Assembly: GCA_947579665.1 (NCBI GenBank)
Contig: OX388349.1
Coordinates: forward strand, 67,894,841 to 67,958,840
Direction: 5' to 3'
DNA: 64,000 bases
Origin: Sympetrum striolatum
Taxonomy: Eukaryota; Arthropoda; Insecta; Odonata; Libellulidae
Numbering within the stretch: the stretch's first letter is position 1; every line of letters begins with the position of its first letter. The notes under the pieces are model-generated. The model was not told the origin of the DNA, made no database searches, and worked only from the letters and a program-made list of their open reading frames with translations. The position numbers and the translations under genes were made by a program. Below are positions 50,502 through 62,266 of this stretch, piece after piece.

Positions 50502-51126
50502 TGTGCCACCTTATTTTTCTGTACTCGGAAAGAACTGAAAAATATTCGGTAACTCAATAACTACTCTGAACAGCAATCAGCTCGGGATATCGAACATCGG
50601 AAAATCAATCAGAGAATGAGTTTCAACCATAAATATAATAAGTAATAATATTAAGAGGTCAAACAATATCATACAACAAAATAACACTTTAAATTGAACT
50701 GCTCATTTACAATTAGTACAAAATCACCCAATACGAACGTCGATTCGGGAAGACTCCGAATTCACAAGACGTCGAAACATTCTCTCCTCACAACAACCTT
50801 CTTCAAGAAGTCTCTTAGCAAAAGTGTGTTCGAGCAGCCCCAACTCCTAACACCAGCACCAATCTAGACTCGCCCTTGAGTTCACGGTCACACAGTGAAC
50901 GGGACAGGCTGGCTGGCACGCCTTTCACACGTAACCGCGGAATAATCTCTGTTCGAACTTTTGACTCTTGGCAAAGATTTTGTATTCTTCCACCATTTGG
51001 CATAAAAAGCGAACAGGAGTCGAAGGCGCCACCCTTCGCCACCCTAAGTCACCATAAGTCAGATTCACTCTGGTCACTCCGGTCACGACGTCACGTCGGC
51101 ACGAAATTATCGACGAAATTGCCACA
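50502..51126 (-). repeat. 5' LTR (625 bp)
   Basis: This is the upstream LTR in the element's own orientation and should contain its promoter. Same length and sequence, as far as I could compare, as 44365-44989. Confidence 0.97.
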
Positions 51127-51130
51127 CTCT

Positions 51131-51262
51131 CCGTCGAACTGTGAATTTCTCATAAGTACTACTCACGAGCCTAGCTTTGCATTCACACCCTTAGAAAAGT
51201 CTCATGCAAAAGATCTAACTGAGCGTTTTATCAATCTGTTTGTCTCTCAAACGCAATCTTAA
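51131..51262 (+). pseudogene. Possible PLE reverse transcriptase fragment, 3' half (split by Gypsy)
   Basis: This continues the frame of 44260-44364 across the Gypsy element, ending at TAA 51260-51262. The combined frame is ~79 codons. A later SH...FI..FV pattern loosely parallels the PLE at 55.5 kb, but this half alone is not diagnostic. Confidence 0.35.
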
Positions 51263-51869
51263 TCTCTGTTTTCGGGGTGTAAGTATCGAATTACTTCTCG
51301 AATATTCCCTTGTATTTTTACGAGAAGTAAACAAATAAGCACTTTCGAATTTTTCTCGTGTGAATCTTATCTTATGGTGTGAGTCATCTAACTAAAGGAT
51401 AGCGTTAAGAAGTGCACGCGTTGAACATAGTGTGCGAAACACTCGTATCATAGCTTCCCATTGATATCGATGTCGGCTCTAGGCCTGCTCTGCTACCGAA
51501 AACATCACCTTAGCTGAAATTGGAGCTATATTTACGGATAAGCGAAGCTTTCGCTGAATTTATCAAGCAAACACATGACTAGCTGTGTATCTGTAGGACT
51601 TGCGTAATTATCGGGGTTCTGTACTCTTCAGCTCTTATGTATTTCAGCAGAAAAAAAGGACAGAGCTAGTCATTGGACTTGACTCTTGGGGGGGTTTGAA
51701 CCCCTAAACCCCCCCCCCCTCGCTGCGCCACTGACTGAATATATACATGAAAATTGCAATATTCAGTACTTGTTCATGCAGGAAAAAATAATTAATGCAT
51801 TAAATGTCCAAAAACGTATTTTTTAACCCATACAAAATTATCCAAAATAGTAATTCGATAAATTTGATT
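51263..51869. other. Unassigned DNA with G/C homopolymer repeat end
   Basis: At about 51690-51740 a G7 run, a TTTGAACCCCTAAA segment and a C13 run are followed by TCGCTGCGCCACTGAC. The two runs could fold back on each other. It resembles the end of an interspersed repeat, but I cannot assign a class. The rest is unassigned. Confidence 0.45.
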
Positions 51870-52900
51870 CAGTAAATGTGGCCTTAGATTTGTATGCCAT
51901 ATGTGGGCAGCCTATAACCGAACCACTCAGTGACCAATGTCGGTTTTCGAAAGAGCAATCCCGCGAACGACAAATGGATTTCTTTCGAAAAGCCTCGATT
52001 CTGAACCACGAAGAGGCACGTCGAGGGAAACGCCTCCTCTCGAAACAAAATAGACTAATAACTTAACCTTGACCCTTGCGAAATAAAGCCCTCTTTTCAT
52101 TTAAAACCGCTAATCCTTCCACAGGGACAAGAAAAATGGGGGAACCGCACCTGGGAGTGGATTCTTTTTTTTCCCTCCCCAAAGTGCCGCAAACCCCCAA
52201 CCCACCTCTTTCAACGCAAACGTCACGGAAGCCCGAAGAGGGAGGGGAGTTCATTTGCGTTTCGAATCCAAAGGAATCCCTCGAAAAATAAAAAGCCCCA
52301 CGCTTTAAAAAAGTTGTTGAAAAAGTGGGTGGAGAGGGAGCCTGAATTTTGAGTTAGGAGTGGAAGAAACGAAGGGAATTTTTATTTATTCTCTAGAAAG
52401 TGCGGAGGAACTTTAGGGAGATCGAGGGTGGGGATAGAAAGAGGTAAAGATATTCGGTAGGATTTCGAGAAGGAAACCTGTTAATTAGCCAGTCTGGCGC
52501 AAGCCCTCTCTTGAGGAAAAAACCCTCTATTTATTTTTTTGCCGCCCCTTTCCATATTCATCCGGCTTTATTCCACTTCTGCCCCATTCCTTTTTTATCG
52601 TCCATTCCAAACTTGTACGTTTTTCCCCAGTTTTATTGCGGGCACGAAAAAAGCTCGCCTTGTAATTTGCGAGTGGATGTAATTTTCGTTTGCCTTAATA
52701 TTTATCCCGTGAGGATGTTTATTAATGCTCGCAACGATTTCCGCCTCATCGGTGGGCAAGAAACTTCCCGCGTTTTTTATCGATTCGTTTTATTAGAAAA
52801 GTATGAGAAATTCGGGTGGCGAATGCGCAAACGATGCGCTCCGCTTCGCTCAATTCTCCGATGCAAGTGGTCTGATTTTTAAAGTGTTTTCTATAAAACT
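51870..52900. other. GC-richer island, about 1 kb
   Basis: Open frames of 62, 63, 71 and 123 codons occur on both strands, with no recognised domain. A purine-biased plus-strand stretch lies at about 52320-52480. Nothing supports a specific gene. Confidence 0.4.
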
Positions 52901-54972
52901 CATAATTTTCTAATGAATTGAGCGATCAGAAAGTGGAGTTGTTAAGAATCGAGATTTCAGATTCAGACTGAGGGAAATGCCTTCAAAGAAAGGGACTCAA
53001 GGAAATTTCATAATTCCTTCCACTTCAGATGACGTCTTTTGGAAAAATTAATTGATTTAACTAGCTAGACAGTCGGCTGTATATATGACTCTTATATGAA
53101 TTAGCCTTCTACCCATTGATCTTATGTGGCCGAAATATTCTGCGCAAAGGGCTGTATAGACCTCATCCACTTCATCAAGAGCTATTTGGTTGAAATGCGA
53201 CTCACAAGGAAAGGTAAGGAGTGAGAAAATTTGCTCTTTCTTACCTCAATATGATTGGAGATTGAAGGTCCAGTAAAACAAACCAATGAAGCACATTAGA
53301 CATAGTGTGCAATGGGGAAATACCAATATTTATATCATTATTTAGTATTACTCGTACCCCAGATGTTATAAAGCAATAGAAAGATACTTTACCTCCATTT
53401 TGTTCTTAGAGATACATAAATAATGTTCCATTCATCAAGATTTAGGAAGAAACTAGATCTATATAAGTTATATCCTTGCACTTTTATTGGATCTCGAATT
53501 GCATCAGAATCAAAAACGAAAATTAGTTTTTCTTCTCGACTTCAAAATATATCCCTAATATATTAAAATGCCTGCTAAAATATCATTCCTTTGAAATTTA
53601 ACAGATAACTTTCGTAGTTGACATCATGATAGCCAACCATACTCAGCAAATAGTATCAATTTTGGCTTATATAATTCAATAATTTATTGTGTAATAGAAT
53701 ACGGTATTGGAAATGATCCGCACCACACGAAACGATAATTTACAGGGGGATTAATATTAAATCCCTTGAATTATGAAATCGAGCACAAAAAATAACAAAA
53801 TATTGCAATTTCCTTGCGAAAGGGTGTATTAGAGAGAATACGCCATGGAACATACGCACTACTAATAGCTGTTATTAAAGAATTTCTGGAGAACGAAATT
53901 CAAAAATGTTTACTCATTGATGTAAGGAATAAGTGATAAGGCTTGGGTGTTGATAAACTGTAAAACTTATGAAATGAAATAATTTTTCCGTGTTAAAAGA
54001 AACAATTCAGTATACCACCAGAAATTCAAAATTCTAAGATGAGACAAATTTTACACTCACCGCAAGTAATTTCTAGCGAGATAAATGTCACGGTTTTCAT
54101 GCATACGCACTCGAGGACTTAAAATAAGTCTTCAATTGCAAGGTCTCATTTCCCAAGCTGTAATCATCATAGAAAAAGTTCTATGATATTTATTTTTCAT
54201 ACTTAAATAAGACATCCATAATTTTTCGCTAGATTTTATCATGAAGCACCTACCTGCTCACTAATACTCCACTCAGGAAGGGCTCAGAACTAACTTTCAG
54301 AAATGGAATTTTCTATAGCTTTTCGCAAACGATTCTCATAGAAGTTTGACCTAATTATATGAATTATTTTCTTTATTTTGAGGGAAAGATGTAAAATTTG
54401 TAATTACTCGAGGATCGTAAAATGTTTTCAATTATCAAATGAATATATCCATTATAAAATATGTTTCATAGGAAGTATTCAAAATGAATTTTTGATGAAA
54501 TAAATGAAAGCTCTCTCTATATATAAAAAAATAAATATTAATAAATAAATCGGTTTTCCACCAGGAAATTACCTTCAAATATTAGTGCCAAGAAAACTTT
54601 TGCATATGGTACTACTTTACAAACCTTTTCAATATCTTTATGAAGCATATTTTAGTAAAAGCATTCAAAATAATGTTATGTTCTCTGCATACCTACAAAA
54701 GTATGATTCACTGAATAAAATTAAAATAGTTATAAATCAGTTTTCAAGAAAAATGATAACTTAAACTATATTCTATAATGTAATTAATCATTTATTTGCA
54801 TGAAAACTATCCATAAATCGAGAATTATAAAAAGTATTACTATTTAAAAACTAAATTTTCTATTGTATTAAAAGTGATTGCAATAATTGATTTTTACAGA
54901 AAGTAATACCTTTTTATACCCAACATTGTTTTACTCGTTACTTGTCCACTAAGTTGACTTTGATATATTTTG
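52901..54972. other. Unassigned AT-rich DNA
   Basis: No gene or transposon recognised. A TCTCTATATATAAAAAAA stretch occurs near 54513, but lacks the context of a Helitron 5' end. Confidence 0.5.
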
Positions 54973-55065
54973 ATAATGGAAAGAACCTACGAAAGATTTG
55001 TACTGTTACCACAAATTTATTTTTACAAAAAACAATCACTCGACCGGTTTTGACGATTAATCGTC
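54973..55065 (-). repeat. PLE left arm, inverted copy of right end
   Basis: Reverse complement of 56321-56413 with about ten mismatches. It includes GAAAGATTTGTACT, ATTTTTACAAAAAACAATC and CGACCGGTTT. Confidence 0.9.
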
Positions 55066-55088
55066 ATCGTCTATTATGATCCAAACAG

Positions 55089-56205
55089 AACTTTTTTATA
55101 TTGAACGGTGAATTCCAGCAGCAAAAAGACGGCCATTTTATGGGATCCCCTTTATTTCCGATTTTTTTCCGACATATTTATGAACAATATTGAATGCAAA
55201 TTATTTAATTCATCAATTGATTTAGTGAAAAATGTTATATATTGGTACAGGTATGTGGACGATGTTTATTGTATTTGGAGTGGTACTTGCAGACAACCAG
55301 ATAATTTCTAAATTTCTTTAACCCCCTCCATCCTTCCATCCATTTCACCCAAGAGTTAGAAACGAACCGCACCCTTAATTTTCTCGATCTTACAATTTCT
55401 CTTGTAAAAAACAAACTTCAATTCTCTATTTCCCGTAGGCCTTCTTTTACTGACCATGTAATCCCTTTCTCTTCAAATCACTACTTTTCCCACAAATTAG
55501 CTGCCTTCCATTCCCTCATCAAGAGACTTGTCACTATCCCCCTCACAGCAGTAGACTTTCAATAAGAATTAGCCACAATTAAATAAATTGCGTTTAAAAA
55601 CGGATATCCTATTTATATAATTGATTAGCTTTGGCCCGTAAACTCAGAACATCCGCTCTTAACCAAATTTTCACCCCTGCTAAAGATTCCTTAAATTATA
55701 AATGGGTAAAATTAACTTTTATTAATTCTTTATCCCTACAATTGGCACATCTTCTCCCCAAAGAAAATTTTAAGCCTTCCTTAAAAACTCCCCTCACCTT
55801 AGGAAAAATTTTCTGTAACGGAAAAGAAAACCACAACCCCCAAGATAAAGCAGGGATTTACCTTTTGAAAGGTAAGGACAGTGATGCAGCTTACATCGGC
55901 CAGATCTCCCGCAGTTTTTCCACGAGGACCAAGGGACACTTTTGGTGCTTTCGAAATAACTTTTCTGTTTCCCACTTCTCAGAACACCTCTTAGAGAACA
56001 ATCACTCATCAGATTTTGTCCCAGAAATTATCACTATCGCAATACGAAGCCGCCGACTCATTTTTTAGAACAACTGGAAATTTGCAGACATATCTATTCT
56101 TCCAAATATTCTTTAGTTGTTGAGCATCTTTTCCCATCTCACTCCCCGCTGATAAACTCTGTCCTTTCTTACAATGACGACGTCCCTTCCTCTTTACCTT
56201 CTTAG
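55089..56205 (+). pseudogene. PLE reverse transcriptase / GIY-YIG endonuclease, broken
   Basis: The RT palm is visible as an NGEF segment (~55104), FMGSPLFPIF (~55137), DIFMNNIE in the next frame, YRYVDDVYC with the catalytic DD (~55244), and NFLDLTIS (~55380). The C-terminal domain is a GIY-YIG nuclease: GIYLLKG (~55855), then AAYIGQ (~55889), with a Thr-Arg after the motif, and a closing LEQLEI segment. RT plus C-terminal GIY-YIG is diagnostic for canonical PLEs. Breaks: a 1-nt shift in a T run near 55155, stops near 55309 and 55563, and a shift near 56066. The RT fingers region is absent. It is inactive. Confidence 0.88.
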
Positions 56206-56320
56206 TCTCTAACTCCCACCACCTCCTTCTTCCCCCCATTTTTTCACCTTCTCTATCCCCTCACCCCTTTAGCTAGCTAGTATTTAAGGGTTTAAATTTA
56301 GAGTTTCTTCACCAGAAAAT

Positions 56321-56413
56321 GACGATTAATCGTCGAAACCGGTCGTGCGATTGTTTTTTGTAAAAATAAATCTGAAGTAAAAGTACAAATCTTTCGTAGA
56401 TTCTTTCCATTAT
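56321..56413 (+). repeat. PLE right arm
   Basis: Inverted partner of 54973-55065. It contains the palindrome at 56321-56334 directly followed by GAAACCGGTCG, a block also conserved at 185-199. The GAAA next to a short stem recalls the hammerhead ribozymes reported in PLE terminal repeats, but the full core could not be matched. Confidence 0.85.
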
Positions 56414-56437
56414 GAATTACCACAACACCTCGCCTGA

Positions 56438-58207
56438 TTTAGTGAAGTTTATTTTTCTAATATTTATATAACTGTGAATTTATAAATATAACACAATTAG
56501 AGATAATAAAACCCAATTAGTTAGCCTTATATAATACTTATCATGTAAATTCTATAAATCTCTGCTATAAAATAATAAACTAACGTCTTCAGGTCAACCC
56601 CTAGTCAAAGTATTCAGTTGGTAAAAACACACAGGAGAGATAAGATCAGGTGCCCAACTTAAAAAAAGCGGACATAGGAGTACTTCCAACTGAAAAATCA
56701 GGTTGGTTTATAAGTTTGTTTCAGCACTATCACTAAAATCTTTTAGCAATGGGTCGGCTTTCGATGCTAGGGAGGTGATTCATAATCTCATATACCTAAC
56801 AGAAATGCCGGACTGGGATCAGAAAGGGATTTATAAGGAACGGGTGTCAAAAGAGTCATACAGGACAGGTAACTATAATTATTTTATCAATATTAATACA
56901 GGTAATATACAATTTAAAATTATTTAGTTTCCACGTTTTCCTGTAATTTGAGCCGAGCATCACACCCAAATACCTACTTGTAATCAGAGTGATGAATAAT
57001 TAAGCTTTATTAAAAAAGAGTGTCGCATTTTTGTAACTATTTCGATACATTCGCAGTATTTATGGCAATTGAAAAAACTGAGCGCTGTGCTTTTCCAGCA
57101 TGAGTTTATGCTGCCCCGAAGAGAATCAGAAACGATTAAAAAAATCATCATTACCAAGAATATATCCATAAGTGAGCAACGCGGAAATTAAATTTTTGTC
57201 TAAAATAATGAATTTTGGATATTTTAAAAGAATAATGTAGGTAATAAAGGGTTTACACATTTCGCTAGTATAATGGAAAATATAATCAGCTACTTTTCGA
57301 TGAGGCTAAGCCACTATTCTTTAATCTAGTGATGAGGATCCCCTCTGTATAGCATTGAAATTGTTATTGCGATGTCTATCGGTGATTTCTTTTCAATAAA
57401 TTTCTCCAAATTATGCTCAACTTTGACAGAATGGAATGATGGAATGAAGATTGCCACACACTAGGTTTGTATTTATAAGAGAAAGAAGTGAATTGGAGAT
57501 GTAATGACAAGATGGAATGAAACCAATCAATCCTTGAACTATTATCAATCGATGATAATGACAAGATACGAGTTCTAATACACGATAAAGGCAATTTAAT
57601 TCTATCGTTAAACTGAAAAGTTCAAATTTGTAATTTAAAATTTTGATGACGAAAACTAATACTTTTTTACAATTTCATCTATTTTCTTCTATCCTCATTC
57701 AATTAATGCCACTTGTCCTGCAATTGGAGGTAAAAAAGGGCAATGAACCATCAAAACCTCATTTCATTCCCAGGGAGACATGTCATTGCACGAGCACTCC
57801 ATTACAACTGTACATTGCTTATGTAAGTAGTTGTTGACCGGAGGGGTGGTAATCAGAAGATAAGACAACGAGACGAAGATTGATTCATAAGAAAAACTGA
57901 CAGTTCAGACACAGGATCGACAGGTTGACCAAGATGCATTACGAATTCTTTAAATGGAGGTGAATTGGAAATGCTAAATACATCCTTAATTGCTGTTTTT
58001 CCAAAAATATTGACAGCTTTGCTATTGGCTGGTATATTAATATTTCAACTTTTTCTTTACTCTCTTCTATTTAATATCGGCTAACTCCCTCATTTAAGTG
58101 ACAAAAACTCCAAATTCTAGCAATGATTAAAATTGCTTGCCGAAATTTCTGTTTATTTTTATCAAACAGTTCTTGTTCTGGTATGATATAATTCAATAGA
58201 CAACCTC
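56438..58207. other. Unassigned AT-rich DNA
   Basis: No gene or mobile element recognised. Confidence 0.5.
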
Positions 58208-58390
58208 GGAATTTGCTTATCTTTGATTCATTTTCATACTAAACTTTATATTTTGGATTCAAACTACACTTAGAAATAAATCAAAAAGCTTATGATTTAA
58301 AGGATTTGCTTACCTTTGATTCACTTTCATACTAAACTTATATATTTTGGATTTAAACTACACTTAGAAGCAAATCAAAAAGCTTATGCA
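58208..58390. repeat. Tandem duplication, period ~93 bp
   Basis: Two adjacent copies share ATTTGCTTA, CTTTGATTCA, TTTCATACTAAACTT, AAACTACACTTAGAA and AAATCAAAAAGCTTATG in order, at over 90 percent identity by eye. Confidence 0.93.
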
Positions 58391-58596
58391 TATGGCATTT
58401 TATAGGTAGGCTTACTACATGGTTTACGTACCTAAATAGATGGAATATTTATCACTTATATTTCGGTATTAGATAGAAGAAAATGCATCTTTTAAACGTC
58501 TTCTTTACGTCTTCTTCAATGGCATGTAATACTGTTGTGAAGATACGAAAGTTACCTTTATTTTGACGATGTTGACCAGCTTTTAATTAGTCGCGT

Positions 58597-58613
58597 GGGG
58601 TCAATATGACCCC
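58597..58613. repeat. Perfect hairpin, possible piggyBac-type end
   Basis: GGGGTCAATATGACCCC is a 17-base near-perfect hairpin preceded by a TTAA (58573-58576) and GTCGCG. The layout resembles the subterminal hairpin of the MITE at 38.35 kb. No opposite end was found. Confidence 0.35.
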
Positions 58614-59259
58614 AAAATTTTCAAAATTTTTAAAACCCTTTAGAATGGTAAATCAGTTAGTTCAATGAATCTAAGTTCATAAAAGATCCCCTAACCAATG
58701 TAGCTTTTTAACATGTTTATATTTCCTAAATACTAATTAATTGAATAAAATGGTTAAACATGTACGATAAGGTTTGGAACTTGTTTTGATCTATCTCTTT
58801 CGAATTTATGAAAAGTGATCATGTGGTCATTGTGCTGGAATTGCTTGTATATAAAAAAACTTAATTTTAATTCAAAACTCATAAAATTCTTACTCAGTGA
58901 GGAAAGCACTGGTTAAATACCTCATTCCACATGATGGTAAGCCCATTACTTCCAATAGTTAATAGTTAATAGTGGAGAGTTTGCGATTTAAAGTCTACTG
59001 GTTGAATAATTTGCAGATAGACATAATAACGCTTAATGGATAACAAAGAAGACTACTTACTTCTTTGTATAATCAACCCGCAAGGTTGCGTACCTACTTC
59101 TACATATAAACTCCATCCAACCTCTTATAGAGATTGTATTATCATGCAGTTATTTGCTTTTTACTTAGCCTCCGACTATTCCGTATCTTTAACAAAAAGA
59201 AGAATGAATTTTTGCATCACGTGTGTTAGATAGCACGGTATATTCTTACGAGAGTAAAA
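58614..59259. other. Unassigned AT-rich DNA
   Basis: Only short frames; nothing recognised. Confidence 0.5.
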
Positions 59260-59935
59260 TATCATAACAAGAGAGAGAGGGAGCAATAAATCTATTACTT
59301 TCCGTACAAGCGATGTGATGCATAAAATATCGCCGTTCGCGGCAATCGCTGCGTTGAGTTATTGCCCCCGAAAGAATAATCAACAAACCGAATTCCACTC
59401 GCGTCCGAAGCGGCCATATTTCTGCTAAACTGCACGAGAGTGAAATGAAAAGGCATCGCACAATTTGTCACGCGATCTCCGCAATCGGGGAATGGAGAGG
59501 GTCACTTAATGAGGCCCCTATCGGCCCCGCAGTCATTTCTCGAGTGCAGGATCTCAGGAAGCGCCGGAGAGATATTCTTACGGCGCATATATACTCCTAC
59601 TTATTTGCATTCCGCAGTCTCTCCTTGTGTAAGGAGCGTTTTGCAGGAAGAAGATCCGCTGAAAATGCCTCTATGGAATATATAGGCATCCTGGGGCATA
59701 GCTCATGGCTTTGTGGAGACCATGCATTCTCTCCGAACGATCTTTCTTCCTTCTCTTGAAAAACTCCCGTGCCGCTCCTTCCGCCGCTATAAATCCAAAC
59801 TTCCGGTTTCGGAATGAAGAAAGGGGTGCGGAGAGAAGGGTTGAGAGGAAGGGAGGAAAGAATGTAGACGAGGGAAAGAAACAACCTGAGTATGGGGTGA
59901 TAGACGTGGAAAGGTGAAACTGTTTCCTTTAGGTA
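59260..59935. other. GC-richer island with purine-biased tail
   Basis: Overlapping frames of 70-114 codons on both strands, with no known domain. Plus-strand purine bias is strong at about 59810-59890. Confidence 0.4.
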
Positions 59936-60339
59936 AAACAAGTATTAAAAATACTCTTCAACAATTTTATCTCTTTAAAATGTGAATGAGGAGCTTTATT
60001 AGATCTACAAGCGACTTACGTATGTACATACATGAGAATTTGAACCACAACGTAGAAAATGTATCTAATACCTCTCTTTTTCTAGAAATCGATTGAAATT
60101 AAATTATTGTTTTGACTTAGTTGTTTTAAGTGAGTAAACATCATATTGCTGAAATTAAAATTAATGAAATCAACACTGAGTAACTTAGAGAAAAATTATG
60201 ACATAAGTTGTTATTATTCAGTAAAAATTTCCATAGAAAATAGAGAAGGGTTAAAATTTATTTCATAAATGAAATTTTTTCTTGATAAAAATAATAATGA
60301 CTCTTTTCTTTCTCCTTCATCTAAAATTTAGTTTTCTAT
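59936..60339. other. Unassigned AT-rich DNA
   Basis: Nothing recognised. Confidence 0.5.
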
Positions 60340-60575
60340 CTCTAGGTTTCGCTGGTTTTTCACACTCCCCTTCTTGCGAGTGTTTTCCTGCAGTGGAATA
60401 TTTATTCCTGAGCCCTCAGCTTAGGTTTTCTCAATCCACATATTACTTTTCTTCATGTTCTTTTGCAAACTATCTCTTTCTTTCTGTCTCGCATATGACG
60501 ATGGGTTAGGTGTAAGAAGAGACTTTCTAGTCTCAATCTCGCCCGAATAAAGGCCATTTATTATGATTATTATTA
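60340..60575 (+). repeat. (TTA)n-tailed interspersed repeat, copy B
   Basis: The best-preserved copy. CACACTCCCCTTCTTGCGAG opens it, then CTGAGCCCTCAGCTTAGG and CATATGACGATGGGTTAGG, and it closes with AATCTCGCCCGAATAAAGG and a TTA-rich tail. Over ~170 bp it matches copy C (62628-62805, opposite strand) at above 90 percent by eye. An AATAAA just before the tail could be a polyadenylation signal. Probably a LINE 3' end or a SINE. Confidence 0.75.
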
Positions 60576-60621
60576 TATGAAGATACGACATTTTTGGTAA
60601 CTTTAGCTTAAAGTTTTAGTG

Positions 60622-60850
60622 ACCTACAGCAGTGGTTCCCAACATTTTTCAGCTTGCGACCCACCTTTCTTTATCGGAAAACCTCCACGGTCCATCAGTC
60701 CATGGTGGAGTAAAAAACCTTATTTGTTTCGTATCCCTTCCTTATGTGTATATAATTTACCATCAAATATTTCTATTCTGATTGTTCATTCGATGGTTTC
60801 TGACAGTTTTAGGATCGAGTCGCGACCAACCTGTAACCGCTGATCTACAG
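60622..60850. mobile_element. hAT MITE with 8-bp target duplication
   Basis: A 213-bp element (60630-60842) starts CAGTGGTTCCCAAC and ends in the inverted form of CAGCGGTTACAGG. It is flanked by ACCTACAG (60622-60629) and ATCTACAG (60843-60850), a 7/8 match to an 8-bp duplication. CAGTGGTTCCCAA termini followed by a GCGACCC block are widespread in non-autonomous hAT elements of animals. No coding capacity. The differences in TIR and duplication suggest an old copy. Confidence 0.85.
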
Positions 60851-62266
60851 CATAAGCTCTAGTCACTTATGGTTAATGATTTGAAATGTAAAAAAATAAC
60901 ACAAATATAATCTGAATGTGATTTGACTCACTAAAAATAAGCGATAACTTTCTTGTATCATCGAATCATTCGCAACATTTTTTAGTTGTGTCGGTAAACA
61001 AAATATAGATGAGAAAAGTTTTAACTTAGACCAGTCTATGATGCCACTTTCATCTCATTCATTATATACTGAGCTTCTTTAGATATTTTATCTTTATTTA
61101 TATATTTACAGTTTTATACTAATCAAGTATCAACTAAAAATATGATATAGAAATAAAGTCGTGAATAACATAGGAGTGGCACAAGAATACGGCTATAGTC
61201 ACTGTTAATGACTCATGCAGCATTCGCATGTAGCTATTAAGGTTCATATCCTTAAATCAAAATACATATTTACTAATAATATATATTTCTCATCCGACTA
61301 TTCGTTCGAATGGATCCAATAAAATTATTAAGCTCGAATAAAGTTTTTAATTATGTAGAAACCAAGCCTCATTCACGTTTAGTATTACATTTAAACTCAT
61401 ATTTGTTCATTACATTGCATGAAATCTTCTTACGAAGAAACACCGATTTAACCGGTTTACATGCTAAAAATTTGAGTATTTGTATACGACTGGACATTTA
61501 AAAATCCATCATTAACGTATATAGAAAATTGTAGAAGCGAATATTCTACACCACAGACACTCATAGTATGCGTTCAGCGTCACTACTAATTTAAAGCATT
61601 TTCGAGATGAGAGTTTCCTAGCCGCTCTATTTTCCTTGATATTTCGACTAAAAGTGCTTCGTGAGATGATTCTTCAGTGCTGCAATCTACTAAGATACGC
61701 ATTCTCTGAGAATTTACCTAAGGAGAAAATAACTTCCAAAGTCACGCTGTAAAGAAAACAACTTCGTGCTTGACAACTCAAAAACCGTTCCATCCTCCAC
61801 AATCAAGAACTCTGTATAAAGGCGGAAGTGTACCTTCTCAGTACTTCGGAGTCCAAGAGTGCAAAAGACGCAAGAAACTAGTTTTTGCAAGCAAGCAGCT
61901 AGACTCTATTTGACGAGTAGGCAAACTAGGAAAGAATAACTGCGTAAACAGCTACGCAAGGGGAAGAAAATCCTCCGAGGAAGAACTTGTTCATTTTAGG
62001 CGAAAATAAACGACTGAGTCCAGCGGGAAGGAGGAAAGACGTGGGAGATAGCGTAGGAGTGCATCTCGTTGGTTAATATTAAATGGTGACATTATAAAGT
62101 AGCTCCAGGCTAGCGAATTGCGTAATGATTACCTTCAGCAACTCAGGCAAACTGAGGGAAAGAGACAAATCTCTCTTAAGACAGCGTTGGGGTAAGAATA
62201 TGAAGAAAGGAAAATAACGAGAGGGAGAGAACAAGATATTTAGAAAGGAATATGACTCTATTATAT
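60851..62266. other. Unassigned DNA
   Basis: AT-rich to about 61600, then moderately GC-richer and purine-biased to about 62260. No gene recognised. Confidence 0.45.

Larger units (their letters stand above)
44361..51130 (-). mobile_element. Complete Gypsy (Ty3-like) LTR retrotransposon
   Basis: A 6762-bp element (44365-51126) is flanked by a 4-bp target duplication, CTCT, at 44361-44364 and 51127-51130. Both LTRs are 625 bp with TG...CA ends, and I found no difference between them by eye. Next to the 5' LTR is a primer-binding site, and next to the 3' LTR a polypurine tract. A single gag-pol frame is intact, in the order protease, RT, RNase H, integrase; integrase after RNase H is the Gypsy order, unlike Copia. 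No envelope gene was identified. Near-identical LTRs and an unbroken frame indicate a recent insertion that may still be competent. Confidence 0.97.
54973..56437 (+). mobile_element. Penelope-like element, 5'-truncated, with inverted arms
   Basis: A ~1.46-kb element is bracketed by ~93-bp inverted arms (54973-55065 and 56321-56413) with roughly 85-90 percent identity. Each arm carries the perfect 14-bp palindrome GACGATTAATCGTC next to an ACCGGTC or GACCGGT block. Beyond the right arm, homology with the fragment at 140-287 extends to about 56434, marking the true right end. Between the arms lies the second half of a PLE reverse transcriptase fused to a GIY-YIG endonuclease. The N-terminal half of the RT is missing. 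Mixed inverted and direct terminal repeats are a known PLE habit. Confidence 0.88.
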
